A stretch of 64,000 nucleotides of DNA from assembly GCA_964035545.1 (NCBI GenBank), contig OZ037769.1:2697001-2761000 (forward strand). Reading direction: 5' to 3'. Made by a program: the position numbers and the translations under genes. This DNA comes from Bugula neritina (Eukaryota; Bryozoa; Gymnolaemata; Cheilostomatida; Bugulidae). The notes beneath the pieces were generated by a model that saw only the letters and a list, made by a program, of their open reading frames with translations, was not told the DNA's origin and did no database searches. Of the stretch, positions 30,481 to 42,500 are shown piece after piece (position 1 is the first letter of the stretch; each line of letters begins with the position of its first letter).

Positions 30481-31748
30481 AGATAACCTAGCAATCTGAA
30501 GTTTAATAAATTTAGTAATAACTAGCATATGATTTGAAGGGCAATGGAGTTGTTCGTATTCGATTTAATTAACTATTAGTTTTGCCTATAACTTTATGGT
30601 TGGCACAACAACATAGACATTTTGCATGTAATAGCTCATGATTATACTGAATCTAGAAAGTCAGGCCTAAACTAACAGTCATATTCTTTTAGCCACTTAC
30701 AAATCGTATTAAATTTGATATTCTCAGTGACAGTGTAAGCTAAGATAAAGATTTAAGCATGGACAAGAAGAGTTTGATATAATGCCACTGATTATGTATT
30801 AGTATATATATGTAAAAGCATACTCAATGTATTTCAATTTCAATGTGTACTCAAAAATTTGGCTGGTAGTGACACGCTCTTCAAATTGAATAATAATAAT
30901 GGAGGTGCAATGATAGTTATTCTCTCATGAACATATCCAGTGGTTTAAATCATTAAAAGATATATGTTTGGATTCACAACAGAGACTTAGTTGTTCTAAT
31001 CATTATCAACAAAGTTGAGCCAATTAATTTAATGTTTTCTAATTTTAAAAATTGATCATAAAAAGAATAATTTATACTACTCTCTGTTTACCTGTTTATA
31101 TACAGTTTTTTTTAAACATTTTTCAGTTTTTTATTTAACTAAAACAAGTAGCTATAGCCCAATTACTCATATTAAAGGCCTCCACCTTAATGTTACTCAT
31201 ACCCACTCCAGTTTTTCAGTTGATGTCTCTCTGTATATATATGATTGTAGTTAATATAATTATGTACATGCTTTATTGAAATGTCATTTATTGCTAGGAC
31301 AGTATGGTTAGCATTGTCATAGTCATTCCTGTCTCAAAGTCCGTTTTTGCACTATGTTCTTAGCAGTATGTAGCTCATAGAATCTGTATGTGTTACTGTA
31401 TTTCTCGTAATTCTGGCTACTGGATTAGCTAAATATATTTATGATTGAAATTTATTTATTAGTAAATACTAAGAATTAGTAAATAAGTAAAGTAGGAACC
31501 TAGGTCATGAATGTTGTCCCACAATGCATCTATTACTTGGAAGTTTCGCTATTGAGTGAGTTTGTATATGTTGCCCAACTAAGTATAAAATAAAATGGAG
31601 CTCAGGTGTGAGGTTTGAGGTTTTAAAGTTGATAAAATTTTAGCTTTAATCTGTGTTACCCTGTTTTTAATACAGAATATTCTTCTATATATTGATGTTA
31701 TCATTTACCATGCTTTAGACACAGAACTAAAGGTGTGGATTCACAAAC
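30481..31748. other. Upstream region of the SOCS6-like gene
   Basis: No gene or repeat of note. It should hold the promoter and 5' UTR of the plus-strand SOCS6-like gene. I see no clear TATA box or CpG-rich segment that would fix the transcription start. Confidence 0.4.
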
Positions 31749-33074
31749 ATGGACTTAGCGGGGCGCTCCATCAGCCTCCCTTCAGACATTTCGCGTAGAA
31801 AGCTCCCCGATTTGCCCGACGACCCCTGTCACACCTCGAAAATATCTCGAATCTGGGCGTCATTCAAACAGAAGCTGACGTTGAGACCTGGTAGGCTGGC
31901 GAGATCTCAGAGTCGGCATGATGACTCATCAAGTAAGTCAGCTGTGGATACAGGGGTCAAAGGGTAACAAATGTGGTGACATGAAGACCAGCTGGTATTG
32001 TAATAATTACATTCACAGTCCTACATGGAGTTTATCCATAGAACTATTTTGTGCTTCTCTATTTATTATTCACATTGCACCACCAGCTGCTGTGAAGTTG
32101 CCTATTATTACTGTGGCTTATTTATCAGAATAAAATTCTGTGGTAGTTTATAGCATACTTTCCTTCTTTGTTCATACATTTAAGGGATTTTCCTTACTGT
32201 AGGTAGAGCGAAGCAGCACTGCTATAGGAATTTTCTCCCCTACAGTATTTACTACCATTTGATTGACAATCACGACACTATAATGCTGCCAGGCCTACGC
32301 CAATGCCCGCCTCCTGTGGAGGAAGACCCACCCATTGCCAGTATGAGAAGTTTACCTCCCTTGCCGTCTTCCAGCCATCCCGATTATACTGAGGTAGATG
32401 TTGAAGAAAGAGTTAAGTTGGGTTCACCACATGATTACGAGTCGCTCAAGATGAAGGTTGACTCTTCTAACGCATATCAAAACATAGACAGACTGGACTA
32501 CAAATCAGCAGGAAGTAATCAGAGTGAGGCAGAGACTTGGTGCAGAGTATCCTCCATGGCTACGTCTATCAACACCCTACCCCACCAGGGTTGGTACTGG
32601 GGGCCTCTCGATAGAGAGGAAACGGAACGTAAGCTAAGGCCCCACCCGTCTGGCTCCTTCCTAGTGAGGGACAGCAAAAACGAGCACCACCTCTACACTC
32701 TGAGCTTCAAACAAGACCAGCTCATCCTCCACACTCGTATCGAGTTTGTCAACGGACTGTTTACTTTCTTCCTTGATGAAGCAAAAGCTATGAAGACAGG
32801 CAAACCCTCTGTGGAAGAGCTGATTGAAGCGTCGATCAAGGATGGGGTGGACGGTGAATTCGGAGACATGCGTAGAGGAGGGAGGCACTCCCAGCACCTC
32901 ACCATCCAAATAAAACTCGATCACCCAGTGTCCAGGTTCAGTGAGGTGAGAAGCCTACAGTTCCTGTGTAAATTTGTGCTACGGACTCATATCAATAGAG
33001 AGAACGTGCCCCGACTTCCCCTACCGGTACACGTTAGGAACTGGGTACAAGAACAAGGGATTTACACTTCTTAG
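31749..33074 (+). CDS. SOCS6: SOCS6-like SH2 and SOCS-box adaptor, complete, 2 coding exons
   Basis: Exons 31749-31932 and 32203-33074 join in frame to 351 residues (donor A|GTAAGT, acceptor TACTGTAG). The N-terminal part is poorly conserved. It contains basic patches, a proline-rich SLPPLP, and tyrosine motifs including YQNI, which fits the Grb2 SH2-binding pYxN pattern. The SH2 domain spans about 191-300, starting GWYWGPLDREE, with the phosphotyrosine-binding arginine 217 in SFLVRDS. It has HTRIEFVNGLF, as in SOCS6. The SOCS box (about 305-343) has the elongin-binding BC box SLQFLCKFVL and the Cul5-box LPLP. The PVSRFSEVRSLQ linker is diagnostic for SOCS6/7 over CIS/SOCS1-3. Family members recruit a Cul5-elongin ubiquitin ligase to tyrosine-phosphorylated proteins and damp receptor signalling. 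It is shorter than human SOCS6, the difference being N-terminal. The neighbour RBM19 is convergent. Confidence 0.93.
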
Positions 33075-33872
33075 TGTTTAGTAGTTATGGTGCGCAGGTA
33101 AACACTAGGCAGGTAAACACAAGCCGAACAAATGAGCTCATCTAGGTACCGGTTGAGTGAACTCATTTAAGTAATACTTAAGATTTCAAGTGCAGTCATA
33201 TCCCTAATACCTTGGCTAACATCCAACCTGATTTACAACTATTAATTTGTAACTTTATCCAAGTGTTTAAACCATACGAGCCTGCGTTACTGCATTGCTA
33301 TTATAACTGGCTGAATTGTATCATTTTGTGAGGAAAAATCATCATTTACTTTACGTCATCATATCTATAAAGTGAATTTAATATGAGCAGATAGTTACTG
33401 TAATAGATATGCATATAGAGAACAAATCACCAATATTTTTATACCTTTATTTATCTACCTTACCGAAATTGTCTTCATTGACTTGTGAAATGTTAGTCTG
33501 TCTCTCCTAGAGTATCAACCTTTTAGCTCAAGACATGTACAATGATATTATCCACTCTATGCATATTTGTAAAAGGTTTTTTATCAGCGTTCAGCTTGTT
33601 GTCTTGTCTTACCAAGGTGACCATTTCTAATGCAAGTTTAAAGGATTTTGAGGGCCAAATTTATTGAGTGATTTTAATGTTCCTTAAAGCCTAAACACAA
33701 TGTGAATATTACATGAACTGCGCACGGGCTAATTATGGTTCTTGTGGAAAGGTAACTCCAAGGTATCCGTTGAGTTACACCAGTGCTATATAAAACAATA
33801 CAGTAAGTGCAAGTTTCCATCTGTTTCCATAAAATCAATTTTATTGAAGCTCAACATAACGCAAGTTTATAG

Positions 33873-33878
33873 AATAAA
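33873..33878 (+). terminator. Candidate poly(A) signal of the SOCS6-like gene
   Basis: First canonical AATAAA downstream of the stop codon, about 800 bases away. Its use is not demonstrated. Confidence 0.3.
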
Positions 33879-34749
33879 AACACTCTGTGATGAATTGTTT
33901 ATGATAGCACAAAGGAATTTGCTTTACCTAACCAGGAAAAGTTTTAACTAATCAGAGTTAAAGCTCACTTAAATCTCACTCAATATTTTTGGGCCTTAGT
34001 CAATGCAGTTGTGAAGTTGTGCAACATTTTATTACATACATCACATTGTTTCTTATTATACCAGGAGTATATTATGTATTCTCTTTTTGTTTAAACATTT
34101 TGTAAAGTTAATTTCCTATCATTGGCAAATCAATACAAAGAAATGTTTATGTTGACTCATCTTTTATGTTCTCTTCTTTGAAACCTCTTTTGGGCATTAC
34201 AAGTCGTTGTTCAGAATAAAATTCCCACCGATGTGTATAAAGTGCACAGATCGGTAAGTGTTTCATTCGAAGCACCGAATGTTGGTCACGTGACTTGACC
34301 TATATCTTAAATACTAGCATAATATAGGAGGCTCTGGTCACGGAGATGTCTACGTGTCGTTTCTGACAATGAAATGTCCACCGATCTACCTTTAAAAGAG
34401 ATCGCTGGGGGTTTCATTCGTAGCAACAACACGAGATCTATGGAGTGGGAAACTCCTTAGACAAGTCACAGTCATGCTGACAGGGTGACAGTAGGCAGCA
34501 TGTTATAAGTAAACAGCCTGACTTTCAAAAGCATATTGCAAGTCAGTAGCGTACCAGCAGTACATATATTCATGTATGTGGAAACCCTTGTAGTAGAAAG
34601 AATTGAATGTAAATTTTATTGAAAGAAGCCTGTCATATAATCCTGCTGCCCTGAAGTTATGTAATACATTTAATCTTGTAATGCTTCTTGGCATTCATTC
34701 CTCAAAATGTTGTGCCAAGCTTAAACCACACAGGTCTACATAAAATGTA

Positions 34750-35045
34750 AAATAACATAAAATTTATTTATAATATCATGGTATGTTCAATGTTGTATAG
34801 AATGTAATTGTAATACTATAGAATATTGTATAGGCTGTATAATATAAAATAATGCATATAATGTATTTATAATATTTTATAGACTGTATTTAGCATATTA
34901 TGATATTATATATTATAGAATATATTTATAAAATCATAGAATGTTGTATAGAATGTATTTATAATATAGAATATTTTATAGACTGCATTTAGTATATTAT
35001 CATGCAAGATTGTATAGGATGTATTTATAATGTAGATTATATACT
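34750..35045. repeat. AT-rich imperfect tandem repeat
   Basis: Recurring TTTATAATAT, ATAGAATGTATT and TATAGACTG segments form an irregular array of roughly 20-50 bp periods. It is intergenic between SOCS6 and RBM19. Confidence 0.6.
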
Positions 35046-35574
35046 GTAAGAACTCACAGGTTAAACTGGAAATAAACAATTCTTGCCCTTTAGTGTTAAT
35101 CTGATTAAAACACCATGACTAGTTCACCTACCTCATCTCTGTCCACATTAGTAGTGGTGGTATTGAAAACCATCTGGTAGAGAATTATGTTTGCCGACAC
35201 CTAAATATCGCAGGGAAAACATGGCAACACCTTGCTAGTTATTGATTTACCTCTTGTTCACACAGTTCGTAGCTATAACTGGTGTCACTGTTAACTGCAG
35301 CATAAAATACTTACCCACAGATGTTACCACTCAATCTTCTTTACAGACTCGAGTGTGAAGATATATTTACTTGATATTATTATGTTTTCATGTAATCATC
35401 AGCTACATTAATTATAGTGTGAAATATAAACTCAATCCAAGCTTTGTGTGAAGTACAAACATCTAACTCTTTATATTCCTGCATAGTGTACACTGAGGGG
35501 TCATCTAGAACTATGGTAGAGAAGATATTATATCAACAAACAATCCACTATAGCCAAACACACTATATACATTA

Positions 35575-35728
35575 CAGTGCTCCCTCGTATCCCAAACCTG
35601 ACATAGTAGAATACCATATTTAACTCATGAATTCATTAAATTTGGCCATGTTGTCCGTTATACATAAACTACAAAGGGGGGGGGGGGGTCCAAGTCCTTT
35701 TTCTGACCTATATATGGAGGAAGCACCG
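35575..35728. mobile_element. 154-bp MITE, Tc1/mariner (pogo-like) type
   Basis: The left end starts CAGTGCTCCCTC. The right end, read on the other strand, starts CGGTGCTTCCTC (10 of 12 matching). TA flanks both ends (35,573-35,574 and 35,729-35,730), as expected for Tc1/mariner insertion. There is no open frame for a transposase. The interior holds a run of about 13 G. The segment 35,600-35,629 matches the opposite strand of 43,613-43,642 at 27 of 30 bases, showing a second family copy in this window. It lies downstream of the RBM19 3' end. Confidence 0.8.
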
Positions 35729-36587
35729 TACTACAAGATGTCCATAGCACAAGTTCTAGTGAAGTTGTCCTACCATAAGAATGGTGATCTTGCTTCAAAC
35801 TAAACCTGTACATCTCCCCACAGGATGTGTTTCTGCAAACCTTCTACTAGGTACAGCTTGGGTGTCTAACTTCCAGTTTGGTGTTTGGATCAGGTGACTA
35901 TATAACTTCTCATACCAGAAACTACGGTCAGAACTAGTCATATATGGGAGTGCTATAACATCTACTGTACGCATGGACATTTGAACACTCATTATGGTTA
36001 GTGATGTAGTTTACAGAAAGTCCATATCTGACATTTCATAATGTATTAGAAATTAAGCAATAGCTACAGAACCCATGCTCCGTACAGCTGTACATGACTG
36101 CATGTGTAGAGAATGTAAACTGATATAAGATTTGAATTCAGTAATGACGTCACTAATGGATGATGAAATATCTTGAAGTTTTTATAAAGTAAAAAGGAAC
36201 AAAATTGCACTGGATTGTGATGGTTTTCTCATTAGAAGTAATGAAAACTAATGAAATATAAATAAAAACATTGGATATCAAGAAGGAAAGAATATAATCA
36301 CTAGAATAGACTATCTACAAGGCACCGCAGCCTTTCATCATACAATAGTAAAACATGGTGGATATACCAGGTGAAAAAATTGTAGCCTATGTGTAAAAAA
36401 TATCTTAGATTCTTTATATAAAAGAACTTTAGCAGAGGCCTACATTTGTACATTTCATCATCAATATTGGAAAACAGTAAAAGAACTAAATCCGTCCAGT
36501 ATCAACATACACATTCCTAATGCTACAATTATTATTGCAAAACTACTTTCAACAAAAAACTGTTTTTTAGAACATGTCACGGGAATT

Positions 36588-39500
36588 TCAATCATCCTGA
36601 TTTGCTTCCATTTCCTCAAGAGTGTCTTGCATTTCAGACCTTTTAAACCTCTTGGCTTGTTGTTCTACAATTGATAAAACTGCTATAATCGGCTGTTTCG
36701 TTGATGAAACATAATAATTATTTTGTAAATTACCAAGATGGCAGAAATAGTGGATAGATGTAGAACCATAAGTTTTATCAATCAGCAATAAATATAAACT
36801 TGTGTATTAAGCCAAGATCAAAATATATTGCAACCAGCCCTACAACCTGCTAGAGGCAGAAAAACCTATCAATAATAAAGTAAAACTTTCTATATAATCC
36901 ACTATGATGCTGGAAAGTTCCAACTATCCTACACTGTCACACAGGTGACTAGACATGTGTGGCCCTTTGTGATGCAACAAACTAGAGCTAGAGGGGAGCC
37001 AATTAGACTAAAGAGGTGTGACTCACATGATTTAGCTGACTGCACAGCCTCACCCACTGACACTGTATGCAAGTGCTATGAACTATTTGATAACGTTGTG
37101 TTATATATACTCTATATAGTGTAGAAATCTCTCTTACAGGGCACTAACATTCTACTGCACTGTACACGATACAAACTGATAGATAACCATTACAGGACTT
37201 TACCACATTCACTCAAAACCTGCTTTATATGGAAACAACACTGAGGGTTAGATACAAATAAACTATTCTATGAAATGAGGTGCCATAGTTCATTGAGGAG
37301 ACAACTTATAAAAACTTGATTGCATGCCAAGGGTATATCTCTTTAGCATATGTTAATATCAATAGAGCCAAACTAGGTTTAATAAATCATTAACAAAACA
37401 GTAATAACTGCCAGAATTACATGAACCAACATTCCAGCTTGTGCCAGCCTGCACTATGTTGTACCTGTGCATCTGAAAGGTGTCTATACACTATAATATG
37501 GTGCGCACAGGCCACTCAACTCAGAGATCGTGACTGAGTTCCCTAAAGTTTACTCAAACAGATGGGGCGGAGTTCTCAGTCTAACTCTACTACTCATAGT
37601 AAAACACTAACCACTGCTATATCCATCTGCAGTCTTCTTTCTCAGATTCTCTACTGATTCTTCCGCTGTGTCAGCCCATTCTAGAACCAGACGTCTGCCG
37701 TACAAATGGGTGCTGTGACACAGAGCGTTGAACGCCCTCTGTAGGTACAGACAGTGTGTGTAAGTATAGATTACAATCAGTGTAATTATGGACAATTGTG
37801 TATATGTACAGAAAATTACAAGTGAGTACAGACTGTTGAAGGTGAAGGTATATTTTATTTGAAGTGAATAATTCAAACTAAAACTTGTGTCACGCAGTCA
37901 ACTGGTGCTGTATTGGGGCTAGTGATTGGCTGATAAAATAATAAATGTGTTTTGATAGGCTGGTTACTACTTGGTTACCTTAGCATCATTCTTAGTAACA
38001 AAGTCCACAAAACAGAAACCTCTGTGCTGACCCCCGACCTTCTTTGGTAGACGCACCAGTTTCAGCTCCCCAAACACTCTGCGAACAGACAGACACATTA
38101 TGACCCGTTCCGGTCACAAACAGTACATACAACAGGAACCGCTTGCATCATGAAGCACAAAACAAAAGATATAAACTAGAGTGTTTATTGAAACTTTATA
38201 TTGACTTAGCCAACTGGAGTCAGGTGTGACAAACTTACTTAAACAGTTCAGTGATTTCCCTGCGATTGGCCTGGAACGGCACATTTCTGCACAGAATCTT
38301 GGTGCTTGTCTGCTTCCTGTTTGGATTGGACGTCTTCCTGCCTCTAGAGCTCGGCCTGTGATTGGTTGAAAACACATAACTTACTAACACACAGGAGTTT
38401 ACAAACAACAGGCCATTATGTTAAGTCAGTGACTAGAACATTAGCTCATAATTGTCAGTTTGAAAGAATTGAAAGCTATGCTAACTACTAGATGCATTAT
38501 GTATGGTATGAAGTATAACTGAAACATGTGGCAGCTGCATCTGCTGCCGTGAATCATGATATGCTGCCAACGCTCAGCACGGTGAACCAGTACCTTGCGA
38601 CTGTCCGTTCAGATAACTTCAGCTCCAGGTTGTGGTTGTCTAAGGTGCTGTGTTGTAGTTCTTTCAGAGCCTTCATCGCCATATCAGACAATTGGAACTG
38701 AACAAAACCGTAGCCCATAGACAGAGCTTTGCCTGGGTTCTTGGAATCTCTCTTAGTAGCTACGGTGGCGTTCAGCACCTTCCCACATTGTTTAAAGTGC
38801 TATCGAGAGAAAAAATATCACTGTTATTCCTAAACAGTGGCACACATCAGTAACAATGGATTATGCGTTTGACCCTAGTGAGAAAAATACCAATTTTATC
38901 ATGCATAGGTTGTCCGACTGCTCTCAATATTCACACTTTCTCCCCACCTGGCAATTGATAATTGATATCTTGAAACAGTTGACTGGCCTGATGGTATATA
39001 GCACTCGCTGGACCAGTAGAAAGCTGTGAAACTCATTTTACACCACTCAAAAAGTATATACACGCATGCTTTATGTTCTACGCAATTAGCAAGTTATATA
39101 CACTATAATGTATTTAAGTAGAGGGCGTTTTCAAGGTGGATATACCAGTGTACACACTCAGTGGTGGTAATCTGGCCCCTTTCTGTGCTGCTAATTTAAG
39201 GATTACAGACTATGGAAGGAAACTGACCTTCTTCAAGGACTTCTCAGTAGTTTCGAAGTTGAGATTCTTCACAAACAGAGTACAGCCTTCCCCACCTCCT
39301 CCTTCTTCATCCTCAGAGGTTGCATCACTGTCAGTGTCAACACTCTCCTTCTTCACCTTCTCGGTCTTCACAACTGGACAGAACAATAAATTGTATTATA
39401 TTCTCAGCTTATTAAGGGGGCCACTACCATTTCTTGATGGGCTATCAATATCAACGCAGACAGCTTGGTGACATGAAAGTTCTGCAGCAAATGAGTATAT

Positions 39501-42500
39501 CTACTTTCAATGAGGGTCTAGATTAGGTACATACGCACTTGACACCAATGTATGCAACGCCTTAAAAAGAGATCTACCTGCACATGAATTACAATGACAT
39601 AAAAACAATGCAGACTGAAAACATGGTTAGAATGCAAAACATACCATCAAATGAGAAGACACGAGTCTGAGCTGCTTGCACATACAGCCAAAGTTTAGAG
39701 CAGAGAGTAATATGTAGGGAGTAATATGTAGAGAGCGAGGTGTAGAGAGAGCAATGTGTAAAGAGTGAGGTATACAGAGCAATGCGTAGAAATCAATGCG
39801 TGTAGAGAGCAATGCGTAGAGATCAATTGAACAAACTTACTCTCCTTGTCCCGAGAGTCTTCCTGTGGCCCCTCTGGTACACAACTGTCATCCTCCACCT
39901 CCTGGGTAGCCTCAGTATCCTGTTTCTGCTCGGCTTTCTCTGCGAACACTGCCATCGGTGCCCACTCTAAGTACAGGGGCTTGTGCTTGAACTACAAATT
40001 TAAATAAATCTAGATTCTACAGCCACACACGGATGTTACTGATTTCAAGAACCACTGGCAAAAATATGAACATTAATTGAAGTAGCTTGGAAAAATATTA
40101 TAATATTGTAACAGCCTGATGTAAAGATCTAGCAATTGTATTATTTACCACCTTGCTGTATACTAGCTGATATGCACTTACCCTGCTATATGCTAACTTA
40201 GTGAAAGCTGCTTTAGCCTCTTGTCCTTCCTGGAACTCAACTAAAGCGGATATACCGGATGGGGGTAGTAGCAACCTCCCGACTGTACCAAACTTAGTGA
40301 ATATGTCGGTCAACTCTTCTACTGTGGTATAGGAAGGCAAGTTCTTGACTAAGATGACTGTCTTACTTCGTGGTCCTGCCGCCTAAACCAGATGAGAGAG
40401 TGAGCTATAAATAGGTCAGCACTTTCAGCAAAGTGTGAACTCAGCGTTATACCAGAGTTAGGATAAGGAAAACTAGAAGAGTGAATGTTTGTAGGTTGAA
40501 AATAGTATAACTCCAGGTTCATATTTTACATAAATATACATATAAGGTAGATGAATAAAATTATTTTTAGATTTGATTTATATGTAACAATAAAACTAGA
40601 AATAAAGTTTTATGCATTCATAACAGTGAAACAAATCAACGGATACATTTAACATCAACATACATATAAGATAGAGTAGATGAAGAATATTTTTATTAGT
40701 TCTGATTTATAATTAATAAGAAAAAAACCAGAAATGAAGTTGCGTCACAGTGATACAAACCTGACTGAATGAATCTAGGCAGACACCATTTTCTATCAGG
40801 AAGTCCCGAGTTTCGTTTACTACCTCCGTTTCACCGAGAGCAAGTCTCACACCCAGACTTTGCCCCGACTCCGTCTGCAACACCTGACTCTTGTCAATGT
40901 CATACTTGGCTGCCATTGCGTTGGCCACGGCATCTCCGCCCAGGAACAAAGAGTTCCAGTTATGGGAGCTGAAACAAACACTATGATTAGCCTAGGTCCT
41001 AGGCTGATACTATATATAACACATGTTACATATATAGCACATGATTACAGCAGCACAATATGAATAACATAACTATTCATGTATATTGTGGGAGATGACA
41101 CTATAACGATGACATGATATTATATACTAGTATACTGTCCACTTATAACATGACATACAATACTAGTATACTGTACACTTATAACATGACATACAATACT
41201 AGTATACTGTACACTTATAACATGACATACAATACTAGTATACTGTACACTTATAACATGACATACAATACTAGTATACTGTACACTTATAACATGACAT
41301 ACAATACTAGTATACTGTACACTTATAACATGACATACAATACTAGTATACTGTACACTTATAACATGACATACAATACTAGTATACTGTACACTTATAA
41401 CATGACATACAATGCTAGTACACTGTACACTTATAACATGACATACAATGCTAGTACACTGTACACTTATAACATGACATACAATGCTAGTGTACTGTAC
41501 ACTTATAGGTTAGAACGTACAGCATTATTTGGAATAGACACGGAAATTAGGTGACTGTCAGCATTCTATAATTTTTGGTACCGAGTTTTGCAATTTCAGT
41601 GTTACTTGTGACACATGAAATACATCAATAGAGAGCTAAAGAGAGATTGCATACTCTTTGAGGCTATACACACTGACAACACTAAGCAACACACTACCTC
41701 TGAGCTCCTTTCTTCTGCTCCTTTTTCTGCTTCTTTTTGAAGTCAAAGCCTTCGTCAAACTCCGTGAGCTCATCTATACGAGGTTTACCAGGCAGAATGT
41801 GGAGTAGTCTCCCCTACATACACAACTCGCATTTAATTGCTATGATAATGCAAATTTATAGACATTTCTAGCCAATTGCTACTATTCAAATCTAACTTAG
41901 TCTTCAGGTATTAAAAGGAGCAAGTTCAACATGACTTACTTTTAAAAGTTATATTTCTGTGTTTTTGCACATCGACCACGATCTCTCAAAAAGTTTGAAA
42001 TTTATTAACGGCAACATAAACATGAAAACCTAATATTATACGCTAGAGAATAACTTATACCATGAATGCTGTATTCATGATTTCCTATGTCTTGCATTGT
42101 AATTCATGCTGGTTGGCCTCAGTTAGATTCAAAATTCACAAACACTGTTGGATGGAAACAGACTGTCAAATGACTTGCTGAATGGTTTATATGCCCAGTT
42201 TTATTGCAGATACCCTTAAAATACTTCTACACAAACACATAGGAATATAAAGGTAAGACTAGTACCATATAGTTGGTTCCATCAAGCTGATTACAAGCCT
42301 GTACAGCGTGTTCTGGGAACATGAAGGTGACATGAGCAAAGCCTTTGACCCTCTTACTAGCTGGGTCGATGGGCAGGTTGACATCAGTGAGGGCCCCTAC
42401 AAACACTGCAACTGATGAAGAACACGGGTAATACATGTCCTTATCAGAGCTCAGTAATTTAGTGTTGTAGATTTTTATTCATCCAACAGTCAAAATAATT

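Larger units (their letters stand above)
33075..35574. other. 3' region of the SOCS6-like gene and convergent intergenic space
   Basis: Contains the likely SOCS6 3' UTR. The first AATAAA on the plus strand lies at 33,873-33,878. At 34,750-35,045 an imperfect AT-rich repeat cycles through segments like ATAGAATGTATTTATAATAT. No other gene is seen. Confidence 0.55.

Noticed and set aside
41114..41554. 146-codon frame with a 12-residue repeat
   Set aside because: Translation of the 36-bp intronic minisatellite of RBM19.
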